From CANJBX01 sp035556735 (lineage in GTDB: Bacteria; Pseudomonadota; Alphaproteobacteria; Rhizobiales; Xanthobacteraceae), in the NCBI GenBank assembly GCA_035556735.1, contig DATMFF010000002.1, positions 62,001 through 126,000 of the forward strand: a stretch of DNA of 64,000 nt, given 5' to 3'. The notes beneath the pieces were generated by a model. It searched no databases. It worked only from the letters and a program-made list of their open reading frames with translations, and was not told the DNA's origin. Position 1 is the stretch's first letter; the number at the start of each line of letters is the position of its first letter. The translations under genes were made by a program, and so were the position numbers. Below, in pieces: positions 52,149 to 60,808 of the stretch.

Positions 52149-52997
52149 ATGAGAAGCTCAGCCGTCAAGTGCCAACCCGTTGCCGCTCCCGCCGGGGTGC
52201 CCGACCTCGCCGCGCTCAAGTTCAAGCAGCAGGTCGCCTGGTCGTCCGGCGACTACGCCGTGATCGGTACGTCGCTGCAAATCGTCGGCGAGCAATTGTG
52301 CGAGGCGCTTGACCTGCGCGCCGGCGCGACAGTGCTCGACGTCGCCGCCGGCAACGGCAACGCCAGCCTGGCCGCGGCGCGCCGCTGGTGCGACGTGGTC
52401 TCGACCGACTACGTCCCGGCCTTGCTCGACAAGGCGCGCGCACGCGCCCGGGCCGAGGATCTCGGCATCGACTTCAGGACGGCGGACGCCGAAGCCCTGC
52501 CGTTCGAGGACGGGCGCTTCGACGCCGTGCTGTCGACCTTTGGGGTCATGTTCACGCCCGACCAGGACAAGGCCGCCGCCGAGATGCTGCGCGTCTGCCG
52601 GCGCGGCGGGCGGATCGGCCTCGCCAACTGGACGCCGGGCGGCTTCGTCGGACAGATGTTCAAGATTCTGGGCTGGCATCTGCCGCCGCCCGCCGGAGTC
52701 CGGTCGCCGGCGCTCTGGGGCACGCGCGAACGGCTGGCGGAACTCTTCGGCGGCCGCGGCACGATCGACGCGAAGGCGCGCCAGTTCGTGTTCCGCTATC
52801 GCTCGGCCGACCACTTCCTGCACGTGTTCAACGCCTACTACGGCCCCGTGCTTAAGGCCTTCGACGCGCTCGATCCCGCCGGCCAGGAAAGCCTGCGGCG
52901 CGACCTGATCGCGCTGATCTCCGGCATGAACCGGGCGACCGACGGCACGATGGCCGTGCCAGGCGAGTATCTCGAAGTCATCGTCGAGAAGCACTAG
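52149..52997 (+). CDS. Class I SAM-dependent methyltransferase
   Basis: A 282-residue enzyme with the Rossmann-type methyltransferase fold (Methyltransf_11-like). Motif I is VLDVAAGNGNAS (62-73), followed by the acidic motif VVSTDYVP and the post-I segment TADAEALPFEDGRFDAVLS. The long C-terminal part (WTPGGFVGQMFKILGWHLPPPAGV) is like small-molecule methyltransferases; the substrate is unknown. ATG 52149 is preceded by GAGG ten bases upstream. It converges on the AraC regulator gene, 17 bp between stops, and shares a putative operator with it, so it is the best candidate target of that regulator. Confidence 0.85.
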   Translation: MRSSAVKCQPVAAPAGVPDLAALKFKQQVAWSSGDYAVIGTSLQIVGEQLCEALDLRAGATVLDVAAGNGNASLAAARRWCDVVSTDYVPALLDKARARARAEDLGIDFRTADAEALPFEDGRFDAVLSTFGVMFTPDQDKAAAEMLRVCRRGGRIGLANWTPGGFVGQMFKILGWHLPPPAGVRSPALWGTRERLAELFGGRGTIDAKARQFVFRYRSADHFLHVFNAYYGPVLKAFDALDPAGQESLRRDLIALISGMNRATDGTMAVPGEYLEVIVEKH

Positions 52998-53014
52998 GCG
53001 CGCCGGGCGCGGCG

Positions 53015-54016
53015 CTACTCCGCTCGCATCCGGCGCCGCCATGTGGCCGGCGGCACGCCGATCATCTTCTTGAAGGCGCGGCTGAACGCCGCCTCGGATT
53101 CGTAGCCGATCTCCGCGGCGATCCCCGCCAGGTTGACGTTGCCGCGCGTGAGCAGCTCGGCGGCGATCTGCATGCGCCAGCGCGCGAGGTAGTGCATCGG
53201 CGGGGTGCCGACGAGCGCGGCGAAGCGCTCGGCCAGCACCGAGCGCGATTGGCCGACCTGGTGGGCCAGCTCCTCGATCGTCCAGTCGCGCGCGGGCTCG
53301 GCATGCATCAGCGACAGCGCCTTGCCGACCGAAGGATCGCGCAGCCCGGCCAGCCAGCCGGCCTTCTGCGGAGGCAGCGCCTCGAGGTAGCCGCGCAGCA
53401 CGTCGATGAACATCAGCTCGCTCATCTTCGTGAGGACGGTCTCGCCGCCGGCGCGCTTCTCGGCCGCCTCCGCCACCGCGAAGCGGATGAACTGGCCGAG
53501 CCAGCCCTGGCCGTTGTTGCGCGGATCGCCCGCCTTGATCACCGCCGGCAGCGAGCCGAGCAGCGGATTGAACGGACGCGCGTCGCAGGCGAGATAGCCG
53601 CAGACGAGCGCCGCCGAGGTCCCGCCCTCATCGCCGCAGTTGATGCGGAACGGCATCTGCGCGGCCGCGGCGAGCCGGACCACGTCGGTGCTGGGCGGCT
53701 CCGCGCCCAGATCGGGACGGCTCGACATGACGTGCGGGTCGGCGTTGGTGAAGATGATCACCTCGCCCGCCTCGAGCGCGATCGGCTCGCCGCCTGCGAG
53801 TCGTCCGTAGCAGCGGCCCGCCGTCACGACGTGGTAGGCGATCAGGTGATCCGCGCCCGGCAGGATGAACGGGAGGATCACGTCGCGCGGCGGCGAGGCG
53901 ACTGCCCACGGCTCCTGCGCGGCGACGTCGAAGAAGGCCGCGCCCGTGAGGCGCACCGTCTTCAGCACGTCGGACAGGACATCCGCACCCATTCGGCCCT
54001 CGCCTCGCGCGCTCAT
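53015..54016 (-). CDS. AraC-family transcriptional regulator with cupin sensor
   Basis: A 333-residue cytoplasmic regulator. The N-terminal part (about 10-200) is an AraC-binding cupin of the Cupin_6 type (GRLAGGEPIALEAGEVIIF, DPHVM). The C-terminal part (about 230-330) has two helix-turn-helix motifs: TIEELAHQVGQSRSVLAERF and AGIAAEIGYESEAAFSRAFK, then GVPPATWRR. The ligand is unknown. An alternative start is ATG 53992. Matched direct repeats in front of this gene (54047-54082) and in front of the methyltransferase suggest autoregulation and control of that neighbour. Confidence 0.92.
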   Translation of the reverse strand: MSARGEGRMGADVLSDVLKTVRLTGAAFFDVAAQEPWAVASPPRDVILPFILPGADHLIAYHVVTAGRCYGRLAGGEPIALEAGEVIIFTNADPHVMSSRPDLGAEPPSTDVVRLAAAAQMPFRINCGDEGGTSAALVCGYLACDARPFNPLLGSLPAVIKAGDPRNNGQGWLGQFIRFAVAEAAEKRAGGETVLTKMSELMFIDVLRGYLEALPPQKAGWLAGLRDPSVGKALSLMHAEPARDWTIEELAHQVGQSRSVLAERFAALVGTPPMHYLARWRMQIAAELLTRGNVNLAGIAAEIGYESEAAFSRAFKKMIGVPPATWRRRMRAE

Positions 54017-54046
54017 CGGCTTGGAGGCGACCGGGACGCAATTCCG

Positions 54047-54082
54047 GACGCGATGTCAAGCGATGCAGACGCCGTGTCATTC
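54047..54082. promoter_or_regulatory. Candidate AraC-family operator in the araC/GFA divergent region
   Basis: Direct repeats GACGCGATGTCAAGC (54047-54061) and GACGCCGTGTCATTC (54068-54082), exactly 21 bp (two helical turns) apart. They lie 31-66 bp upstream of the regulator's first ATG and about 90-125 bp before the GFA gene. Confidence 0.45.
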
Positions 54083-54171
54083 AACCGGCGGCCGGGAAGC
54101 GGCTAACAACTGCGCGACGGCCGGCGCCATGGGCGGCGCAGGCGCAAGTCATATCAGAAAAGGATCGATGA

Positions 54172-54597
54172 ATGACAATGCACAAGGGTCGATGCTTCTG
54201 CGGCGCCGTGGAGATCGAGGCCAGCGGAGGGCCGGAAGCCATGGGTTATTGCCATTGCGAGTCGTGCCGGTCCTGGTCGGCCGGCCCGGTGAATGCGTTC
54301 ACGTTGTGGAAGCCGGACAGTGTGAAGGTCACCAAGGGCGCCGACCAGATCGGCCGCTTCATGAAGACCAAGGCGAGCCAGCGCATGTTCTGCAAGCAAT
54401 GCGGCGGGCACGTGATGACCGACCACCCGCTGCTCGGCCTCGTCGACGTCTATGCCGCGACGCTTCCTTCGCTCGCCTTCAGCCCGGCCGTGCACGTCAA
54501 CTATGCCGAGACGGTGCTGCCGATGAAGGACGGGCTGCCGAAGCTCAAGGACTTCCCCGCTGAAATGGGCGGCTCCGGCGCCATCCTGCCCGAGTAG
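54172..54597 (+). CDS. GFA/CENP-V family zinc protein
   Basis: A 141-residue protein with the GFA fold of glutathione-dependent formaldehyde-activating enzyme relatives. Zinc-binding cysteines fall in the expected places: Cys8 and Cys10 (RCFCGAV), Cys27, Cys29 and Cys32 (CHCESCR), Cys74 and Cys77 (FCKQCGGH). Most members have no proven activity, so a formaldehyde role should not be assumed. ATG 54172 has AAGGA six or seven bases upstream; ATG 54178 is a second in-frame choice. It is divergent from the AraC regulator over about 155 bp. Confidence 0.85.
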   Translation: MTMHKGRCFCGAVEIEASGGPEAMGYCHCESCRSWSAGPVNAFTLWKPDSVKVTKGADQIGRFMKTKASQRMFCKQCGGHVMTDHPLLGLVDVYAATLPSLAFSPAVHVNYAETVLPMKDGLPKLKDFPAEMGGSGAILPE

Positions 54598-54717
54598 CCC
54601 CGCGAACCGCACGCCGGCCCGGCGGTGCCGCGCCGGCTCCCGCGACGGCCTCGATTCCCTCGTCGCCGCCCGATGCCGCGCGTGCGGTCCCGCTCCCACA
54701 CCAGCAAGGAAACCACG

Positions 54718-55227
54718 ATGGACATAGCCAAGTTTCGAGACCTCCAGGAGCCGATCAGGGCGCGGTATCGTCGCGATGCCGCGGCCGCCGTTCTCACCCT
54801 CACGGCCACGGGCACCGCGGACGACGCGACCGTCACCTGCAAGGTCGACACCGGCCGCGGACCCGCGATCGCCGGCATCCACCCGAAGTGCGGCGGCTCC
54901 GGCCTGGAGCTGTGTTCGGGCGACCTGCTGCTGGAGGCGCTCGTCGCCTGCGCCGGCGTCTCGCTCAAGGCGGCAGCGGCCGTGCTCGACATTCCCGTCG
55001 CATCCGCGCGCGTGTTCGCCGAGGGCGACGTCGACCTGCGCGGCACGCTCGGGATCAGCGACGCCGTGCCGGTCGGCTTCAAGGAGATCCGCCTGCGCTT
55101 CGAGCTCGACACCGACGCGGCGCCCGACCGGCTTGCCGAATTGCTGGCGGTGACCGAGCGCTACTGCGTGATCTTCCAGACCATCCAGAAAAGCCCGCGG
55201 ACGGCGGTGAAGATCGGCCGGATGTGA
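54718..55227 (+). CDS. OsmC family protein
   Basis: A 169-residue OsmC/Ohr-fold protein. Members are thiol peroxidases for organic hydroperoxides or related stress proteins. The central helix has the conserved Cys in LLEALVACAGVSLK and a second Cys in the C-terminal ERYCVIFQTI, the pair expected for a peroxidase. An extra Cys pair (CGGSGLELC) lies just before the helix. ATG 54718 has AAGGA seven bases upstream; the frame is open earlier without similarity. It follows the GFA gene by 120 bp on the same strand. No EcfG-type promoter was found in front. Confidence 0.85.
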   Translation: MDIAKFRDLQEPIRARYRRDAAAAVLTLTATGTADDATVTCKVDTGRGPAIAGIHPKCGGSGLELCSGDLLLEALVACAGVSLKAAAAVLDIPVASARVFAEGDVDLRGTLGISDAVPVGFKEIRLRFELDTDAAPDRLAELLAVTERYCVIFQTIQKSPRTAVKIGRM

Positions 55228-55624
55228 AGCGCGCGTCGACGCCAGCAAGCGCCAGGCGCCTCGCTGCCGTCTCGCGGTCGGGCGAGAACGATCCCCCCGG
55301 CCGGCACGGCTGGCGTTCTCGGAAATCTCCGTGCGCGCAAGCCCGCCTTCCTTGCGTACCAGCGCGGTGGCCTGCCGCACGCCATCGCTGAAAATGTCGG
55401 GAAGCGAACGGAAATGGGGCGCCGGCATGTTCCGGCGGTACCGTCCGTCACGCTCAGTTCACACTCCCTCGACATTCCCTGGCGCAGCGGAACATCGCTC
55501 CCCGTGGGGGGTTGAGCGCATGGCCGCAGGTGGAAGCGATTGAGGTTGTTGACCTAAATCCTCTCGTCCACGTCGTTTCCGCGCGGTCCATCCTGTACCG
55601 CCAGCCATCCTGCGAGACACCCTC
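55228..55624. other. 397-bp gap between OsmC and the MMPL transporter
   Basis: Contains a truncated phage-holin-like gene start on the minus strand (55294-55428) and one near-consensus EcfG site on the plus strand (55489-55513, GGAAC-N16-GGTT) about 110 bp before the transporter. The remainder shows no ORF or hairpin I can support. Confidence 0.5.
55294..55428 (-). pseudogene. Remnant of a Phage_holin_3_6 (DUF1469)-like gene
   Basis: From ATG 55428 about 45 codons (MPAPHFRSLPDIFSDGV, then TALVRKEGGLARTEISENAS and RAGRG) match the N terminus of small rhizobial DUF1469/putative phage holin membrane proteins. There, RSxPEvFSD and LARAEfSdKvsqAGRG precede two membrane helices. After RAGRG the frame turns into Arg-rich sequence antisense to the OsmC gene and the helices are missing. 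A frameshift at the G-run near 55296 would continue GGIVLA for a few residues only. I read it as a truncated relic. Confidence 0.5.
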
Positions 55625-57979
55625 TTGCGCGAAGCGTCCTCCGTCCCGACCGCAGCCTCCCGTCCGATCGCCCTCGGCTTCGAGCGCATCGGTCTCGTGG
55701 CGCTGCGGTTCACCGGCCTGGTCGGTCTCGTTGTGGCGGTGCTCGCGCTGGCCGCCGTGTTCGGGCTGGAGCGCATCAAGGTCGATGACTCGCTCAGCCA
55801 GCTCTTTCGCGCGGACACGCCTGAGTTCCGCACCTACGAGGAGGTCACGCGCCGCTTCCCCTCGAGCGAGTTCGATGTCTTCGTCGTCGTCGAGGGCAAG
55901 TCCCTGCTCACGCGCGAGGCGCTGGAGAAGCTGCGCGATTTCGTCACCGACGTGCAGCTCGTCGAGGGCACGCGCGGGCTGATCTCGCTGTTCTCGGCGC
56001 GCCAGCCGCCGGTCGGCGATGCGCTGCCGGCGCCGCTCTTCCCCGAGACGCTGCCGCAAGGCGCCGCCTTCGACAAGCTGATCGAGAACGTGAAGTCGAA
56101 CGAGATCATCCGCGGCAAGCTCCTGTCCGAGGACGGACAGCTCGCCCTGATCGTGCTGGCGCTCGAACCCGATGTCGTGCGCAGCAACGCCCTCGGACAC
56201 ACCGTCGAGGAAATCCGCAGGACCGCCGCCGAGGATCTCGAAGGCTCCGGGCTCACCGCGCGGCTCACCGGCGTCCCGGTGATGCAGCTCGAGATCCGCA
56301 ACGCGGTCGAGCGCGACCGGCTGCTCTACAATTCCTTCGGCTTCCTTGCCGGCGGCCTCATCGCCATCATCTTCTTCCGCCGCGTGTCCTTCATGCTGAT
56401 CGCGGCGGCCCCGCCGCTGCTCGCCATCGTGCTCGCGCTCGGCGCGCTCGGCTGGCTCGACTTCCGCCTCAACATGTTCCTCAACGTGATGACGCCGCTG
56501 ATCATGGTGATCAGCTTCTCCGATTCCATGCAGCTCACCTTCGCTGCCCGCGACCGCCTGGTCGAGGGCCAGAGCAAGCGCGAGGCGTTCCGCGGGGCCA
56601 TCCTGAGCGTGGGGCCAGCCTGCGTGCTCACGCACGCCACGGCCGCCCTGTCGTTCATCGCGCTGCAGTTCTCCGAATCCGATCTCATCCGCACCTTCGG
56701 CCAGGCCGGCCTCATCGCGACGGTGATCGCGCTGGTGGCCGTGCTGGTGCTGGTGCCGTTCCTCGGCATGCTGCTGGTGCGCGACGAGGCGGCGGTGCGC
56801 GACGCCGTGCGCGGGCACGATCTGCCGGTGGCCATGCTGCGGCGGTTCTGCTCCTGGATCGCGGTGAAGATGGTGCGGCGGCCGGGCCTCTACACGCTCA
56901 TCGACGTGCTCATCGTGGCGGCGCTGGCGGTCGCCTATGCCCAGCTCCAGCCGCGCTACCGCCTCGCCGATCAGGTGCCCGACCGCGACCAGGCCGTCGC
57001 CGCCGGCGAGCGGCTCGACGCCAAGCTCGCCGGCGCAAATCCGGTCGACGTCTATATCCGCTTTCCCGCGGGCCAGTCGCTCTATTCCCCGCAGACCCTC
57101 GCCGTGATCGACGAGGTGCATGCCGCCGTCGAGAAGCAGGCCGGCGTCGGCAACGTGTGGTCGCTCGAAACCCTGCGCCACTGGCTTGCCGACCGCGCCG
57201 GCAGGACGGACGTCGCCACCCTCAAGCAATACGTCGACCTGCTCCCGCAGCAGATCACTCGCCGCTTCATCTCCAAGGAACAGAACGCCGTGATCGTCAG
57301 CGGCCGCATCCCGGACGTCGACGCCAGCGCACTGCTTCCGATCGTGCATCAGCTCGAGGCCGCCATGCGCCACATCGCGGCGCGCCATCCGGGCTACGAC
57401 ATCTCGGTCACGGGCCTGTCTGCGATCGCCGCGCGCAACAGCGCGCTGATGATCGGCAAGCTCAACCGCGGCCTGACCGTCGAGATCGTCTTCGTCGCCG
57501 CTTTCATCGGCCTCGCCTTCGGGTCGGTGGTGGTGATGCTCGCGAGCATCCTGCCCGCCGTGCTTCCCGTCGTGCTCTCGGGCACGGCGCTCTGGATCAC
57601 CGGGCAGGGGCTGCAGTTCGCCAGCGTGGTCGCGCTCATCGTCTCGTTCGGCCTCGGCCTGAGCGCCACCATTCACTTCCTCAACCGTCTGCGGCTGGAG
57701 GGCGGCGCGACCGACGATCCGCGCCTCGCGGTGGAGCGCGCCACGGTCCTGATGGGGCCGCCGCTGATCCTCACCTCCGTGGTTCTGGCCTGCGGCCTTG
57801 TGGTCACGGTGTTCTCCGATCTGCCCTCGCTGCGGCTGTTCGGGTGGCTCAGCGCCTTCGCCATGCTGGCCGCGCTCGCCGCGGACCTTCTGGTGCTGCG
57901 GCCCACCATCATGTTCCTGTGGCAGGTCGCGCAGCGCTTGAAGCGCCGCCGCGTCGGAGAGGTCGGGGCGGCGGAGTAG
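55625..57979 (+). CDS. RND/MMPL family transporter, second in the window
   Basis: A 784-residue inner-membrane protein with the MMPL/SSD plan: TM1 (about 28-50), periplasmic loop, TM2-6 (about 225-385), TM7 (about 422-442), second loop and TM8-12 (about 640-770). The first loop begins VDDSLSQLFRADTPEF, as in HpnN-like and predicted lipid exporters. Sequence differs clearly from HpnN. Substrate unknown; a lipid or hopanoid-related cargo is a guess from family and distance. The best start is TTG 55625, with no good ribosome binding site and no in-frame ATG nearby, so the N terminus is uncertain. Confidence 0.85.
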   Translation: MREASSVPTAASRPIALGFERIGLVALRFTGLVGLVVAVLALAAVFGLERIKVDDSLSQLFRADTPEFRTYEEVTRRFPSSEFDVFVVVEGKSLLTREALEKLRDFVTDVQLVEGTRGLISLFSARQPPVGDALPAPLFPETLPQGAAFDKLIENVKSNEIIRGKLLSEDGQLALIVLALEPDVVRSNALGHTVEEIRRTAAEDLEGSGLTARLTGVPVMQLEIRNAVERDRLLYNSFGFLAGGLIAIIFFRRVSFMLIAAAPPLLAIVLALGALGWLDFRLNMFLNVMTPLIMVISFSDSMQLTFAARDRLVEGQSKREAFRGAILSVGPACVLTHATAALSFIALQFSESDLIRTFGQAGLIATVIALVAVLVLVPFLGMLLVRDEAAVRDAVRGHDLPVAMLRRFCSWIAVKMVRRPGLYTLIDVLIVAALAVAYAQLQPRYRLADQVPDRDQAVAAGERLDAKLAGANPVDVYIRFPAGQSLYSPQTLAVIDEVHAAVEKQAGVGNVWSLETLRHWLADRAGRTDVATLKQYVDLLPQQITRRFISKEQNAVIVSGRIPDVDASALLPIVHQLEAAMRHIAARHPGYDISVTGLSAIAARNSALMIGKLNRGLTVEIVFVAAFIGLAFGSVVVMLASILPAVLPVVLSGTALWITGQGLQFASVVALIVSFGLGLSATIHFLNRLRLEGGATDDPRLAVERATVLMGPPLILTSVVLACGLVVTVFSDLPSLRLFGWLSAFAMLAALAADLLVLRPTIMFLWQVAQRLKRRRVGEVGAAE

Positions 57980-57984
57980 CGCCG

Positions 57985-58524
57985 CTATCCGTGCCGCGTG
58001 AGCTGAATCGTCGCGCCCGTGATGTCGGCCTGACTTTCCGGATGGATCGTGACCGACTGGCGATTGCCGCTGGTCGTGAGCGTCAGCCCCACCGAGAAGG
58101 TCGGGCTGGTGGCGCGCACCTGGATGCGTCCGCCGGCGGCGCGGCCGGAGAGGGTGCCGCCGATGTTGCGCGTGGCCTCGCTCCAGTTGCCGACCAACGT
58201 GCCGCCGTTGCTCTGCACGTTGCTCTGGAGCTGGAAGTTATAGCTGTCGCTCGCGCAGCGCAGGGTCTGCTGCACCGCCGTGCCGCCGCCGCCGACCGCG
58301 TACTGTGCGCGGCAGCGCAGCCGCTCGCTGCGCCCGTCGGCGAAGGAGATGCGCCCGCTGCCGCTCCACGCGCCGGCGAATTTCGCGAAGGGGGCGGACT
58401 GCGCCGATGCGGTCGCGGTGGCGGCGACCAGCAGGACGGCCGCCGCGACCGCGGTGGCGCGCGCGCGGGCCGTCAAACTTGCGCGGCATTTCGACAAATT
58501 GCTCGACAGGGGCATGGGGGACAT
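57985..58524 (-). CDS. Conserved secreted protein of unknown function
   Basis: A 179-residue protein (from ATG 58524) with a signal peptide (hydrophobic ATAVAAAVLLVAATATASA) and a mature domain FAGAWSGSGRISFADGRSER, RCRAQY, LRCASDSYNF, GGTLVGNWSE and SVTIHP. This pattern recurs in small alphaproteobacterial exported proteins with no assigned role. It appears beta-rich, with two Cys likely in a disulfide. Starts at 58515 and 58545 are also possible. Its stop lies 5 bp from that of the convergent MMPL transporter. Confidence 0.7.
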   Translation of the reverse strand: MSPMPLSSNLSKCRASLTARARATAVAAAVLLVAATATASAQSAPFAKFAGAWSGSGRISFADGRSERLRCRAQYAVGGGGTAVQQTLRCASDSYNFQLQSNVQSNGGTLVGNWSEATRNIGGTLSGRAAGGRIQVRATSPTFSVGLTLTTSGNRQSVTIHPESQADITGATIQLTRHG

Positions 58525-58870
58525 CCGTTGCGTTGGCGAGATCATCCGGAGGACCTGGCCAAAATGGGCGCTGACTGGCCCTGTCGGTCCGTCGATCTTG
58601 CGCAAATGACCGTTTTCGGCGTCCGCACGGCGGTCGCCATCGCCTCAACGCGCGCCGCAGCCCGCCGGGCACGCCGGTTCGCGCGGCAGAACGCGATACC
58701 CGCTCAAAAATTCGAGAGCGGGGAGGAATCCTCGCGAAACGCCGCTTATGTGATTTGCGTCAATGCGGCGGCAATCCGCTACGGCACAATACGGCAAGAT
58801 CACAAGGAACCGCATCGTCAACAAAGCTTTGACTGTCGCGGAATAACAAGTCCGATAACAGGGGCCTTTC
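58525..58870. other. 346-bp divergent gap before the TPR gene
   Basis: Carries the upstream regions of two divergent genes. A/T-rich from about 58690 to 58870. The strongest promoter-like element is TTGACT at 58829-58834, with CCGATA at 58852-58857 (17-bp spacing) ahead of the TPR gene. GGAAC at 58806 is followed 16 bases later by CTTT rather than CGTT, so I do not call it an EcfG site. Confidence 0.4.
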
Positions 58871-59590
58871 ATGTTCCGAATGTCGATCCTCGCCGTTTCG
58901 GCGATCGTGGCCATGAGCGCGGCCGCGGACGCGCGTCCGCAAACGAGCGGAAAGACCGATCAGGCGCATCAGGCACGCGTGCAGGCGCAGAGCGCGCCGC
59001 GCCTCGCCGCCAAGGCTGCCGACCGGCAGGTGCTCAAATCCGCCCTCTACATCGAGGCGACCAAGCTCGGCGCCGCCGGCAAGTATCAGCGTGCCGCGAA
59101 GCATCTCGACCGGGTCGTCGCGAAGTTCCCGACGTCTCCGGTGGCGCTCTACACGCGCGCGCTGGCCTACCACAACCTCGGCAACAATGATCTTGCCGTG
59201 CGCGACACCACCCGTGCGCTCGCGCTCGATCCGACCAGCGCCAACAGCTATTTCGTGCGCGGCGCCGCCTTGCAGGGCAAGGGCGACTTCGACGGCGCCA
59301 TCCGCGACTATGGCCAGGTCGTGGCGCTCGTGCCGGATCACGAGAGCGCCTACCTCGCCATGGGCACCGCCTACTTCAGCCTCGAGGCCTACGACCATGC
59401 CGTCGCCAGCTTCGACAAGGCGATCGAACTGAACAAGACGGAGCCGACGTATTACCTGCTGCGCGGTCTGTCGTACCGCGAGGATGGGAAGTCGGCCCGC
59501 GCCATCGCCGATCTGCAGGAGGCGCTGCGGCTCGATCCCAAGAACGAGCAGGCCACCGCGCTGCTCGACGAGATGCAGCCGAAGACCTGA
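58871..59590 (+). CDS. Secreted tetratricopeptide repeat protein
   Basis: A 239-residue protein with a signal peptide (MFRMSILAVSAIVAMSAAADA) and about five TPR helices pairs from residue 55 to 235. Clear TPR units are ALYTRALAYHNLGNNDLAV, SYFVRGAALQGKGDFDGAI, AYLAMGTAYFSLEAYDHAV and TYYLLRGLSYREDGKSARA. TPR proteins are protein-binding scaffolds; this one would act in the periplasm. Its partner is unknown. It stands alone between a divergent secreted-protein gene and the cpa pilus operon, and a strong terminator separates it from the latter, so co-transcription with cpaB is unlikely. Confidence 0.85.
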   Translation: MFRMSILAVSAIVAMSAAADARPQTSGKTDQAHQARVQAQSAPRLAAKAADRQVLKSALYIEATKLGAAGKYQRAAKHLDRVVAKFPTSPVALYTRALAYHNLGNNDLAVRDTTRALALDPTSANSYFVRGAALQGKGDFDGAIRDYGQVVALVPDHESAYLAMGTAYFSLEAYDHAVASFDKAIELNKTEPTYYLLRGLSYREDGKSARAIADLQEALRLDPKNEQATALLDEMQPKT

Positions 59591-59903
59591 CGCGGCGTGG
59601 CCGCGCGTCCCGACACCGACATCGCCGGGCCGGTCCCGGCGATTTCGTTTTTGTGGGGCGCATGACCGTTCCCGTGGCCGGAGCACATCGGTGATTGGCC
59701 TGCTAGCAGGCGTATGCGGCCGGCATGGTGAATCCGCATCAATCTTTACGAGTGGTTTTAATTAACCGATCCACGTCTCGCTAAGAATACAAATTCAGGT
59801 CGGATTCAGCACGCGGCGAGGTCCTCGCTGCGGTTCACCAATTGAGAACCCGCGTCCTCGCTATAGTCCCCGTGACGAAGAATTCGTCTTGGGGGAATGG
59901 GCC
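59591..59903. other. 313-bp gap upstream of the cpa operon
   Basis: After the TPR terminator, 59700-59890 is A/T-rich and must hold the cpa promoter. TATAGT at about 59861 is a possible -10, but the nearest -35-like TTGAGA lies only 14 bases away, so I do not assign a promoter. No ORF or repeat of note. Confidence 0.4.
59621..59652 (+). terminator. Intrinsic terminator after the TPR gene
   Basis: Stem ATCGCCGGG/CCCGGCGAT (59621-59629 and 59635-59643) with a 5-base loop, followed by TTTCGTTTTT. It starts 31 bp past the TPR stop. Confidence 0.85.
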
Positions 59904-60776
59904 GTGCGCAAAAGCACTTTCGTGATGATCGCGGTGGCGACCGTCTTCGGTCTGCTCGCGGCGTTCGTTGCGCAGACCTGGCTCAACCGCCAGGCCGAGG
60001 CGCGTCTGCGCAGCCTCGAAGCCAATGTGAAGCCGATGGCGCAGCAGACGCTGGTCGTCGCCGCCAAGCCGCTTCGCTTCGGCAACGAGATCGTCGCGGC
60101 TTCGCTGCGTGAGGTGCCCTGGCCGCAGGACGCCGTGCCGCCGGGCAGCTTCAAGACCATCCGCGAGCTCACCTCGAGCGGCCGCCGCGTCGTGCTCACG
60201 TCGATCGAGCCGAACGAGCCGATCCTGTCCACCAAGATCACCGGGACGGGACAGCGCGCAACGCTGTCCGCCACCATCAATCCGGGCATGAAGGCCGTGA
60301 CCATCCGCGTCAACGACGTGGATGGCGTCGCCGGCTTCGTGCTGCCGGGTGACCGCGTCGACATCATGGTCACGCGCCAGCTCGACAAGGCTGCCGCGAC
60401 CAACGACGTGGTGCTGCAGAATGTGCGCGTGCTGGCGATCGACCAGCTTGCCGACGAGCGCGCCGAGAAGCCTGCGATCGCCAAGGCCGTCACGGTCGAG
60501 GTCGAGATCGCCGGGGCGCAGAAGCTGTCGCTGGCCAGCCAGATCGGCTCGCTCTCGCTCGCGTTGCGCAAGGCCGGCGAGGCGGATGCCATGTCGACGC
60601 GCCTGATCACGCTCGCCGATCTGTCGGCCGCCCAGCAGGACGGCAATCCGCCGGACGAGACCAAGCAGACCATCAACGTTCTTCGGGGGTCGGAGAAGTC
60701 GACCTACAGCGTGCTGCGGGAAGGGACGCCCGCGGCCGCGACGGCCGAGTTGCCGCAGCGCACGCTGCCGCGATGA
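59904..60776 (+). CDS. cpaB: Flp pilus assembly protein CpaB (RcpC)
   Basis: Periplasmic, membrane-anchored component of the Flp/Tad type IVb pilus. GTG 59904, seven bases after GGGGGA, gives 290 residues with one N-terminal membrane segment (FVMIAVATVFGLLAAFVAQTW in part). A SAF/AFP-like domain follows (about 45-115, TLVVAAKPLRFGNEIV), then the RcpC domain (about 120-230) with GVAGFVLPGDRVDIMVTR. It opens the cpaB-cpaC-lipoprotein-cpaE order. Its stop overlaps a possible earlier cpaC start. Confidence 0.93.
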   Translation: MRKSTFVMIAVATVFGLLAAFVAQTWLNRQAEARLRSLEANVKPMAQQTLVVAAKPLRFGNEIVAASLREVPWPQDAVPPGSFKTIRELTSSGRRVVLTSIEPNEPILSTKITGTGQRATLSATINPGMKAVTIRVNDVDGVAGFVLPGDRVDIMVTRQLDKAAATNDVVLQNVRVLAIDQLADERAEKPAIAKAVTVEVEIAGAQKLSLASQIGSLSLALRKAGEADAMSTRLITLADLSAAQQDGNPPDETKQTINVLRGSEKSTYSVLREGTPAAATAELPQRTLPR

Positions 60777-60808
60777 GGCCGGACATCAGTTCATCAGGGG
60801 TGGGGATC

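Noticed and set aside
58806..58830. GGAAC upstream of the TPR gene as an EcfG promoter
   Set aside because: The -10 position reads CTTT or TTTG rather than CGTT.
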